A stretch of DNA of 64,000 bases, from contig CM046877.1 in the NCBI GenBank assembly GCA_025667525.1, positions 26,502,737 to 26,566,736 on the forward strand. Reading direction: 5' to 3'. This document shows positions 37,201-47,400 of the stretch, piece after piece. The notes beneath the pieces are model-generated. The model was given only the letters and a program-made list of their open reading frames with translations. It was not told the origin of the DNA and did not search any database. The DNA is from Glebionis coronaria (lineage: Eukaryota > Streptophyta > Magnoliopsida > Asterales > Asteraceae). A program made the position numbers and the translations under genes. How positions within the stretch are numbered: the first letter of the stretch is position 1; the number at the start of each line of letters is the position of its first letter.

Positions 37201-38232
37201 TTACACCAAGACTTGTTTGGACAAGTGAGCGAAGCTTGTGGACGCGATCTTGCTAAGAGCATCCGCCTTTTTGTTCTCGCCTCTTGGCACTTGCTTGATG
37301 GAAAAATTGCTGAAAGCCGCGATTAGTGACTTGACTTTTTCCAAGTATCTGACCATGTTGTCCTCCTTAGCCACATATCCACCTAGAATATGGTTCGCAA
37401 CAAGCCGTGAGTCTACGTAGGCCTCAAGGTTGCGGACTCCCATTCTAGCGGCGATTTTTAAACCCGCAATTAATGCTTCATATTCCGCTTCGTTGTTGGC
37501 GGCCGTGAACTCAAAACGGAGGGCGTACGTAAACTCCATTCCTTCCGGATTTGTGAGGATGAGACCAGCTCCGGACCCATCCGTACACGAAGATCCATCC
37601 GTAAATAACACCCATGGTTCTGTTGGAGTCTCGTCTTGTTTAACGTTTGGCCCTTCCTCATCCGGCTTCTCAATCAGGAAATCTGCCAAGATCTGGCCTT
37701 TCACAGCCGTCCTTGGCCTATAGGATATATTGTGCTCCCCCAATAAGATGCTCCATTTTTGTAGTCTCCCTGCCACATCCAGTCTAGAAATGACCTGCTT
37801 GACTGGTTGGTCCGTAATGACTACACTTGGGTGCGCCTGAAAGTATCGGCGCAACCGCTTTGTAGCAAACACTAGTGCCAACACCAATTTTTCCATAGAG
37901 GAGTAATTCAGCTCCGGCCCTTGTAATGTTCTACTTATGAAGTAGACCGGAGTTTGCACTGTATCTCTATCTGTCATGAGTACCGCGCTTATTGCGCCAT
38001 GAGTGGCTGAGAGATACATAATGAGTTCCTCCTTTGGCCGGGGAGCTACTAGCATAGGGAGAGATGCAAGGTGCTGCTTGAGTTGGCCAAAAGCTTCCTC
38101 GGCTTCCTTTGTCCACCGGAAGTCTCCCTTCCTAATGCACTTCTTGAGTGTCTTAAATAGGGGTAATGACTTCTCTGCGGATTTTGATAGGAACCTATTT
38201 AGCCCGGCCAGTTTCCCATTTAAGGATTGCAC
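37201..38232 (-). pseudogene. Tat RT connection, decayed RNase H and second RNase H
   Basis: 343 codons in frame with the RT at 38245, separated from it by one TAG. Residues 1-30 are the RT thumb (LNGKLAGLNRFL). Residues about 35-190 are the gypsy-type RNase H, where the first catalytic Asp region reads MYLSATHGA, lacking the Asp. Residues about 206-335 are the second, archaeal-like RNase H with D212 (FTDGSS), E248 (NNEAE) and D274 (YVDSRL) all present. Loss of the first and retention of the second is the known Tat-clade pattern. The ORF ends cleanly before the spacer that precedes integrase. Confidence 0.9.
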
Positions 38233-38244
38233 CTCCTTCCGTGT

Positions 38245-39954
38245 CTAAGGGGATGGCAGCTGTATCACTGCGTTCGTTTTCTCTGGGCAAGGTTTGATAC
38301 CGTTTGTATCAATCAAATCTGTTACCCCAAACGTGCATTTCTTTGGATTTAGCTTCATGTTAATCCTCCTCAGTGTGTCGAATGTCTCTTGGACATCCCG
38401 GAGAAGTGCATCCTCCGTATGACTTTTTATGACTAAGTCATCCACATAGACTTCCAAGTTGCGGCCTATCTGTGATTCAAAAGCTTTGTCCACAAGCCGC
38501 TGGTATGTAGCACCAGCGTTCTTTAGTCCAAACGGCATTTTCGTATAGCAATATACGCCCTGACTTGTATGGAACGCTGTTTTTTCTGCGTCCTCCTCCG
38601 CCATCTGGATCTGGTGATATCCTTTATATGTGTCTAAGAAGCACTTAAAGGGATATCCACACAGGGATTCCACCTTCCAGTCAATCTCCGGTAACGGGTA
38701 ACAATCCTGTGGACAGGCTTTGTTCAGATCCGTGATATCCACACACATGCGCCAACTTCCGTCATGTTTTTTGACCATGACCGGATTGGATAACCACTCG
38801 TGGTAGTATACCTCGCGCATGATACCTGCGTCCACTAGTTTCCGTACTTCCTCCAATATCACTCGGCTGCGCTCAGGCGACTGACCGCGCTTCTTTTGCT
38901 TGATGGGTTTGTACCCCTGGCGGATCTGGAGCTTATGTTCTGCTATCGCGCGTGGCACGCCTGTCATATGCTTTGGCTCCCATGCGAATATATCTAGGTT
39001 TGCACTTAAAAGAGAGCACATGGCCCTTTTGCCGCTATCCGAGAGCGCCCCTCCTATAGATATCTCCTGTTCCGGGTAGTCAGGATGGATTGCCACCTTC
39101 CAATTGGGAGGTGGTGATCCATCCTTGGGTGGAACAGGTGGAGCTGGTATTGTCACGGTGTGACACTCGGATGCTGGTACGATTGTGTTGTAGATGGTGA
39201 CGATTCCTCCCTCAACAGGGAACTTGATCATTCCGTGTGCCGTGGAGGGTACCGCCCGTATGGCCAGAATACCTGGTCTGCCTATGATCCCATTGTACGG
39301 AGAATGTGAGCGTATCACCATGAAGTTCATCCACGCCGTAGTGGAGTGTTCCTCATTCCCAATGGTTACAAGCAGACGCAGTTGCCCTATCGGCCAGATA
39401 GTGTCTCCACTAAAGCCAGTAAGCGGCGCCGTGGCCGGTACTAATTGGCTTCTTATTTCTGGGCGTAACTGCACAAAACAGTGTTCATACAGTACCTCTG
39501 CTGACGACCCTCCATCCACATACATGCGACGAACATTGTGTGTTCCAACGCTTATCTCAATAGTGAGAGGCGCATCAATCACATCGATTGCTGTGATGGG
39601 AGGGAATGAGATTTCCCTGCCGCGTGAAAATTTTTGGCCAACTTTCTGCCTCGTGCGGCGTTGTCTAGATTGGATCATGTATATGGTCGAAGGTTTGTCC
39701 TTTTGGGGATCCTTCTTATCATATTTCTTGTTGTCTTTTCCATCCTTCCAATCCTTAACTAAGTGCTTGATTTTACCTGATTTGATAAGTGACTCAATGT
39801 GCTTCTTGAGCTGGATACACTCCTCCGTACCATGACCCTTGTCATTATGGAACTCGCAGAAGCGATTTCCTTGCCGACGGTCCGGCGGAGTTGTCATTGG
39901 GGGAGGCCTTGGAAAATTTGCCCCTTCCGTCAGCAAGATCTGCCGGTAGGACAT
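38245..39954 (-). pseudogene. Tat zinc knuckle, protease and reverse transcriptase
   Basis: 569 codons open. A CCHC-like knuckle specific to Tat (C33EFH...GH..EEC46) starts the segment. The protease active site is DGGSS at residues 148-152. RT runs from about residue 330 to the end, with LSNPVMVKK, PFGLKNAGATYQRLV and the catalytic YVDD at 503-506 all intact. The TAG at 38245 cuts the polyprotein before the thumb. Copies RNA to DNA in the retroelement particle. It is the best-preserved coding segment in the window, but the stop and the broken gag and integrase mean it cannot act alone. Confidence 0.92.
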
Positions 39955-41488
39955 CTATAGGGGGTAAACTTATCGTCCGACCGCCCTCCTTTGTTCTGGC
40001 TCTTATAGTCTGAGCCCTTGCTATTGTTCTGATTGTCTTGACCGCCCGACTATCTCCGAGACTGGTCGTTTGACCGGTACCCATTTCCTCTGGATGGGTA
40101 AGCCGCGGCAACAGCTGTTTCTCCCTCTATGAAATTTCTGACCCTTTCCATGAGGTCATCATATCTCTCTGGACGCTTGTCATTGAGACGCCTGATCAAT
40201 TCCCTGTCTGTTATGGCGTGCATGTAGTCAGAGATTTTCAGGAGTTCCGACATTGTCTTTGTGCGCGTGCACTCATCATTGAAGCGTTCAGTGAAGGCTT
40301 CTGTGGACTCCCCAGCCGTTGTTTGACAGTTGCCAATGAGACCGTGAAACTATCAATGCTTCGTGGAGGGAGTCCCTCAAACCAGTCACGGGCATTGCCG
40401 ATTAGAGTTGAATTGAACATTTGGCACCATATAGGCATGGGCCATCACTCAATTTTAGCCTGCGTATCGAATATTTTGAGGTGATCATTCGGATCACCAG
40501 TTCCATCATAGGTCTTGACACACGCCGGCATGCGACGTTTGGTGTCCTCGGAGTAGTTTCGTATGCGGAGAGTGAATGGGTCTTCCCTGGGATCCGCCCA
40601 TGGCCGAGTGAGCCTAGGGTCATCCCATGGTTCACACCACGGGTGGGAAAGATCCTCCGCTTCTGCATCTCGATAATAAGGGCCACCATAATACTCATCA
40701 TTGTTTGGTGGTGGTGGAGGGGTACGCCTAGGTCGGCGACGCTTAGGCGGATGGTCATCTGAGTCCTCCCCCGATGGATCCGGAGACGGGGGTGGTGCCC
40801 CATCCTTTGGGTGAGGACCACTTTTTTGAGACGAGCTGGGAGCCTTTTTCCCAGTGTCCATCCTATCCTACACGCTTGTGCGGTGGGTGGCTCTGGCCAG
40901 CTCCCGATCTGGTCGCTCGGGTGAACCGTCGGAATTATCTCCCCCTTCTCGAGACTGCGTTAGTTCCTGCATGAGGCGATCTCCTATGCGCTCGAACACA
41001 TTCCTATGTTGAGGAGTTTCCTCAAAGATGCTCCGCTCCTGAGGCCGGGCTTTCCTTTTCCTCTGATTTTGGGAAGAGGTGATTGGTCCGGTGTTGCCAA
41101 AGTTGAGTCTAGATTGGAGGTTCCTCCCTAGATTCAACCTTGATGCAATCCCTGGGACGATCCTATCAAAGTTCTGCGTGAGAACTCGAGTGAGATCCTC
41201 CTCGCTGAGTGGTTGGACTTCTACTTCCTCCTCCGTTGATGGTCTGCGCGGCTCCTTGTTAGGAGGATTGGGCGCACTCCCTGGATCAGGGTTATCCAGG
41301 GTTGAAGTAGGTGGGGGTGTTATGGAGATCGTGCTCGTCACCCCCAAGGGTTGAAAACCACCACGGTTACCAGGTCCGCCTGCAGGGCGGCTAGGAGATT
41401 GATTGGGGATGAGTATCCCTTCCCCTTGGGACTTCCGATTTCCAGGATTCGTGTTCCTGGGATTAGCTTGCGGATGCCCCTTCGTCAT
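39955..41488 (-). pseudogene. Tat gag
   Basis: The frame starts at ATG 41488 with a disordered Pro/Asn/Gly-rich N-terminus. A stop TAG at 40868-40870 interrupts; the same frame continues into a Pro-rich linker and the capsid-type retrotransposon gag domain (YDGTGDPNDHL, then a W-containing MFNSTLIGNARDWFEGLP block). TGA at 40445-40447 interrupts (one step from CGA). A frameshift near 40250-40330 moves to the frame holding the MSELLKI...RP.RYDDLMERV part of the gag domain, and another near 40050-40110 leads towards the protease frame. Forms the capsid in intact relatives. Confidence 0.85.
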
Positions 41489-41530
41489 TGGAAATTCAAG
41501 ATGAGATTTTGCTCTAGCTTAGTGTAATGT

Positions 41531-41548
41531 GTCCCACGGATGGCGCCA
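41531..41548 (-). promoter_or_regulatory. Primer binding site of the Tat element
   Basis: Minus strand TGGCGCCATCCGTGGGAC, three bases after the 5' LTR end. The TGGCGCC type is usual for Tat elements and differs from the Met-type sites of the other elements here. Confidence 0.8.
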
Positions 41549-41551
41549 ACT

Positions 41552-42126
41552 TGTTGATGCAAAAGTTGGGTGATCCTTGCTAGACCCGAATTAGGCTTAA
41601 TTCGGGTTGGCTGGGCTCCGGCTCCTGCACCAAGTGAACTGTTTGGTTAGGATCCTGCACACTAAACAACACGCATTAGGCTTACCGTGGGAATGTTTCC
41701 CACGATTAGACTCCGGCGTGAGAGTAAGTAATCGGTTAGGATTTTATGTGAGTTGAGAGTATAGAACGTAATACCTTTGTGGAACCTTTGAGGGTTCCTT
41801 TTATAGGCAGTGAAACCCTAATGGGCTGTCACTGATACTTCGGCCCCAAGGAAGAGATAAGCACCAGAATTAGATTGATTGTTATCTTCTAATTATGGTG
41901 AGTGAATATCCTCTTCTTTGGAGCAAATCACATTCAGAGATAGAATATGATTCTTTCTAACCCTGCACCGGCCATGCCGGGCCGTGGGCCGCACACATGT
42001 GTGCGGTTGCTGTTCATTTAAGCCCGTAAGCTCAAATAACATTACTCCCACCCATTCGTGATGGGCCAGATACGGGTAGTACCCGTGGGTCGGGCTCATG
42101 ACCCGGCTGGGGACTATACGTCATCA
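41552..42126 (-). repeat. 5' LTR of the Tat element
   Basis: 575 bp, 13 differences from 23121-23695. Confidence 0.92.
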
Positions 42127-42400
42127 GGTAGGTTATCTTTTGTTGTACTACAAATATGTGTACCACTATTTTAGACAGGATTAACGTATCTCTATCTTAG
42201 ATTGGTTGTATTTGTATCATATTGATGTTCACTAGGATTGGCATGTTATCACTTACTTGTTTGTTTGAATTTATATTATTATGAACTCTTGACCGATTAT
42301 TCAATTTGTTGTGAATTCTATGCATACCTATTTTCATGCAGCTTAATATAATAATCTTACTGACCAACTAATAAATCTCATCTTTGTGTATGATAGAACA

Positions 42401-44460
42401 ATGGCACAAAGAGTGAGTCGACAGAATCCCGACGCTGCTCCCTCAACGACTATTTCAGAAGCACAACTTAGATTGCTTATCGGTCAAGGCATTGTTGATG
42501 CCCTAACCGCCAGGGAAACACACCCCAACGAAAACCAGGGCGACAGTCAAAAATCCAATGCCAGAGATCGAAATGCCAGAGGGTGTACCTACCCTGACTT
42601 CTTGAAATGTAAGCCCAATTACTTCAAGGGCAAGGAAGGGGTAGTAGAACTCATGCAATGGTTCGAGAGGACCGAGACAGTGTTCCAAATTAGTGATTGT
42701 AGCGAAGAAAACAAGGTGAAATTTGCCACCTGTACTCTTTTGGAACATGCTCTCACCTGGTGGAACTCTCTAGTTGCTACCCTTAGGCATGATGAAGCCT
42801 ATGGGATGACTTGGAATGCATTGAAAGAAAGACTTACCACGAAATACTGTCCTCGTGGTGAAATCAAGAAACTAGAGATTGACTTGTGGAACCTCAAATG
42901 CTCAAATCATGACATCACAACTTACAATCAGAGGTTTCAGGAGCTGACTTTGATGTGTACTCGGATGTTCCCTGACGTAAAAGACAAGATAGAAAAGTAC
43001 GTCAGTGGACTTCCTGATTCTGTTCATGACAGTGTACTCGCATCCCGACCCACTACGGTCGAGAGTGCCATAGAGTTTGCCACGGAGTTGATGAACAAAC
43101 GGGGACGTCATCATGTGCTTAGACATTCAGAATACAAGAGGAAAGTTGATGAGAACTACCGTAGTCATCACCAGACCCAGCAACCAAAGAGACAAAACTT
43201 GGGTCAGGTCTGTAGTGATGTTTCCTCAGCACCACCTCCATATGTAGGCAACAAGACAAAGTGCTCCAAGTGCAATTTCCATCACTACCCTACTGCTGAA
43301 TGCCGAAGACCCGGACAGGGCAACTCACATGCTCCAGCCATCCGGAACAACTCCAGTACGAACTACAGGCCCCACAATGACAACAATTAGAACTTCCGTG
43401 GAAGTGGACAACAGGGAAACCACCAACACACTGGCAGTGGTAGCATGGCTTGTAGGGAAGTTCGTTGCTATGGTTGCGGAGAAGTCAGACACATCAAGCC
43501 TGATTGCGCAAAGCAAGCTGTTAGGAACGAGAACAGAGGAGGAGAACCATCTAGAGTTTATGTTATAGGAGACACCAAGACCAACCCCGAATCGAATGTG
43601 GTTACCGGTACTTTTCTTCTAAACAATCGTTATGCAACTATTTTAATTGATACGGGAGCCGATAGGAGTTTCATATCCACAGAATTTAGTAGCTTACTAG
43701 ACATCACACCTACACCGCTAGACGACTGTTACCGAGTCGAGTTAGCAGACGGTAAAATCATTGAAACTAACACTATTCTAAGAGGTTGTACCTTAAATCT
43801 TCTAAATCATCCATTCAATATTCATTTGATACCTGTAAATTTGGGTAGTTTCGACGTCATCATTGGTATGGACTGGTTAGCCAAAAATCACGCAACCATT
43901 ATGTGCGACGAAAAGCTAGTCCGTATACCATGGGGAAAAGAAAATCTAATTGTCCGAGGAGAAGGAAATTCAGATAGAACTGACACCAGACTGAGTGTTA
44001 TCTCATGCACTAAAGTCCAGAAGTATATACTAAAAGGATGCCCTATCTTTTTAGCACATATTTCAAAAACCGACAAAGAAGAGGAACCAGAGAAGAGACG
44101 AACCAAGGACGTACCGATTGTCCGTGATTATCCTGAAGTTTTCCCAGACGACTTACCTGGTTTACCTCCGACTCGTCAAGTGGAATTTCAAATCGACTTG
44201 ATACTAGGAGCTACACCTGTAGCTAAAGCACCATACCGATTAGCACCAACCGCGATGAAAGAACTCGCTGAATAACTTCAAGAACTGTCAGACAAAGGTT
44301 TTATCAGACCCAGTTCCTCACCTTGGGGAGCTCTAGTGATTTTTGTCAAAAAGAAAGATGGATCTTTTTGAATGTGTATCGATTACAGAGAACTAAATAA
44401 GTTAACTGTGAAAAATCGTTACCCACTACCATGAATCGACGCCCTATTTGATCAACTACA
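42401..44460 (+). pseudogene. Outer gypsy gag-protease-RT start, truncated
   Basis: A continuous plus-strand frame from the ATG at 42401. The gag capsid domain spans about 42590-43130 (WFERTE.VF, ALTWWN, YVSGLP). A first zinc-like segment (CSKC..HHYPTAEC) is followed by TAG 43388-43390. The frame continues with an intact CCHC knuckle (CYGC....H....C, from 43466), a protease with IDTGADRSF (about 43650) and the RT start ([21 protein letters not shown]). Further stops lie at 44273-44275 (TAA), 44369-44371 (TGA) and 44432-44434 (TGA). Coding ends at a sharp join to LTR sequence after DALFDQLQ, so the catalytic YVDD, RNase H and integrase are absent. The nearest intact relatives encode one gag-pol polyprotein. 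Confidence 0.9.
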
Positions 44461-45969
44461 AGGAAGAACTAGTTGGACACCTTGCTTAAAAGAAACCTAG
44501 ATAAGCCTTGACTAGTAAATAGGTGCTATAAACAAATAATGAACCAGCTTATTATTAAGCCGAGTGTAACCCTAGTGTATTAAGACCATTTAAATGAGCA
44601 CAAGTTAATTAGGAGTAAAAGACTTATTGGTAAGTTGGTACCCTAGATAAGCTAACCAATATAAACTCATAAGTTATATAAGCCGAGAAATGAAAGCTTA
44701 TATATGCCAAGTCACTTAAGCCTAAAACATATATAAGCCGTGACATATAAGCCCACTTATAAGCCTAATAAATAAGCCCATAAGCCCAAGAAGTAAATTT
44801 AGAGTAATTAACATACTTAGTGAAATCACTAGTTACTTAAACAAGCCCAAAGGTTAGGCCCATTAATCCAAACCGTGACCCTATTGGGCAAACCAAGCCC
44901 AAAACCATTTTTGGAGACTTTTCGTGCCTTTGTTGTCATTTGGTGAAAGTTATAGTCAAAATTGTAACTTAATAAAACATGTTTATAATTTTTGTGACCC
45001 TTAAGGAGTATAAGGACCAAATTTGCCATTTACAAAAGTATAGGGTGCGTTTGTGTTGAAACCGTGAGCTAAACAAAACCACAAGGACTATATATGCCAT
45101 TTTTGAAACTTAATACAAGCCCTAGCTTTCTCTTTAAACATTTCGAGACTTCAAGGACTATAAGTGTCACTTTTGAAACTTGCTACAAGCCCTAAAAACT
45201 CTATTGTAAGTTTTCGAGACTTAAAGGACCAAATGTGTCATTTGGGAAACTTATTACGAACCCTGGGTCACTTTTTGTGCTTCAAATAAATATTTTCGAA
45301 ACATTAGGGACTAGTTGTGCCATTTTGGAAACTTAAAACAAACCCTAGCCCCACATTAATTATTCCGAGACTTAGGGGGTGTTTCGTCGTTTCCTCAAAG
45401 TTTTTATAAGCGTTAGGGGCATTTTTTAAAATAAATATAACGGACAAGGACTAACGACGCAATATACTTAACGAACGAAACTTTAAAAGTTATTTTGTAA
45501 GTTATTATACTACAAGGACCCACGTGTAAATTTAATTTAATTGAAGGTATTAATAAATTATTTTATTAATAAATTAAATTACGTCATTTTAGATAATTAA
45601 ATAAATCATTAAGATTTATTTACGAAACCTTATAAACCGACAAATCACATTAAATATATTTAATGCCTTAAGAAAATTAATACAATATTAATTTCTTACT
45701 AGACGAATACCCGCGCATAGCAGCGGAATGTCTAGCGGCGGATAATTAACATAATGACTCATTTTGTAGTAAACTTTCTTGAAACCGAAAGTGAATTTTT
45801 TAAAATAAAAATGGAAACGTTCATAACATTCCATGAGTTCTTAATAGGTAGATCGATTCATGAATCTGGCTCTTTTAATTTTCAGAATGAGTCGTATGGT
45901 AAAGGTTTTGAGTTTTACATTGAAGTTGTAATATTTTCCTTATTTAGATGAAATGTTGAAAAAATTTAG

Positions 45970-46964
45970 AGTAAAGTGCAAAAATCATCCATGTGGTTTG
46001 TCAAAAGTTTGAATTACATTCCTCGTTAATATTTTGCACAACATACATCATTGTGGTTGTAAAATATTACACCATACATCCCTGAGGATGGATGATGCAA
46101 ATAGTTTTTCGTTAAGGGTTAAAAGTGTTTGTTATCTTAAGGGTGTTTTATTCCTTTTACAACTTAGGGATTTTGCACTTAACTTTTCAAAAAATAAAAA
46201 AAATTGAAAAAATTTTTTTTTTGAAAAAAAATCAAGTTTTTTTTTTCAAAAAAATTTTGAAACCATATTTTTTTCAAAAATTTCAAAAAATGTAGAGAAA
46301 TTTTGTTTTAAAATTCACTTTTAATTTTGAAAATAGGCTTTTTTTAAGAAATTTAAAAACTGTTTTTTTTATTTCAAAAAATTATCGACAAACATCTTTT
46401 CGTAAAAAAAATTTGGAAAAACTTTTCGAAAATGTTTTTTTTTTCAAAAACAAGATAATTTCTTTAAAAAACTGCTTTTTAAAAATAAAAGTAAAATTTA
46501 AAACAACAATTCTTTAAATTTTTTTGGAAAAAAAAACTTTTTTCTATTTTTTGAAAAAATATGTTTTCAAAAACTTTTTGAAAAAAAAAATTTCGAAATT
46601 TTTTTGAACAAAAACATTATTTAGAAATTTTTTGAAAAGAAGTTTTATTCGAAAAATTTTTGAAAAAAATAATTTGAATTTTTTTTCACATTCTATTAAA
46701 AAATATTTTTTAAACAAAACATGTTTCAATTTTTGTTTTTGAAAAGTTAGGTGCAAAAATCATCCTTAAGTTATAAAAGGAGTAAAACACCCCTAAAATA
46801 ACAGTCAATTTTAACCTTTAACGAAAAAATATTTGCACCATTCGTCCTTAGGGATGTATGGTGTATCATTTTACAACCACAATAATGTATGTTGTGCGAA
46901 ATATTAACAAGGGATGTAATTTAAACTTTTGACAAACCAAAAGGATGATTTTTACGCTTTACTC
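45970..46964. mobile_element. 995-bp TIR element with 9-bp TSD (MULE-type MITE)
   Basis: Left GAGTAAAGTGCAAAAATC and right (reverse complement) GAGTAAAGCGTAAAAATC begin inverted repeats of roughly 210-220 bp. The 9-bp duplication AAAAATTTA flanks it (45961-45969, 46965-46973). The centre (46190-46740) is made almost wholly of alternating A-runs and T-runs joined by G or C. No coding capacity. Confidence 0.88.
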
Positions 46965-47089
46965 AAAAATTTAACTTTTCAACAATTGGGATAATACTTT
47001 ATAGGGTATATTAATTTTGTGTTTTTAGTAAGGCCTAAATTTTCAACCATTCTATTTGTGTTCCTAGCGGTGAATATTTTTTTCGAGAC

Positions 47090-47400
47090 ATTGTTCAGTT
47101 CGTCATGATGAGTTTTTTCCTAAAAACCTTAAAGTATTTTGTGATCAACGTAACTATATAAGATCAATGTAAAAAAATATTCATCTTACAACACATTGAT
47201 GTAAACACTTATAGATCCCGTAAGTTCCTTATGTAGTTACGTTGATAAACATACTTTAATTTTTAATTTTTTGTAGGAAAAAACTCATCTAGGTTTTTCC
47301 AACAAAATTCTAAGGTGAATATTTTTTTTAGACATTGTCATGATGAGTTTTTTCCTAAAAAAATTTAAGTATTTTGTGATTAACGTAATTATATAGGGAT
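47090..47400. repeat. Foldback/direct repeat cluster inside Helitron 1
   Basis: A segment containing tcatgatgagttttttccta and aagtattttgtgat(c/t)aacg occurs at 47090-47162 and 47326-47396 in direct orientation. An inverted copy lies between them (about 47228-47290). Confidence 0.7.

Larger units (their letters stand above)
23121..42126 (-). mobile_element. Tat-clade Ty3/gypsy retrotransposon with antisense ORF
   Basis: Two 575-bp LTRs flank a minus-strand gag-protease-RT-RNase H-second RNase H-integrase order, and the element sits in a 5-bp TSD. The second, archaeal-type RNase H after the decayed first one and the TGGCGCC-type PBS are hallmarks of the Tat lineage (Ogre/Retand/TatI-III relatives). 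Between integrase and the 3' LTR there is a plus-strand (antisense) multi-exon ORF, also known from Tat elements. The LARD at 27076-35021 is inserted in it; without that, the element is about 11 kb. Several stops and frameshifts show it is not autonomous now. Confidence 0.92.

Noticed and set aside
36148..41354. Plus-strand frames opposite the Tat gag-pol (e.g. 39194-39835, 40421-40762)
   Set aside because: They are shadows of the GC-rich minus-strand coding sequence and show no family pattern.
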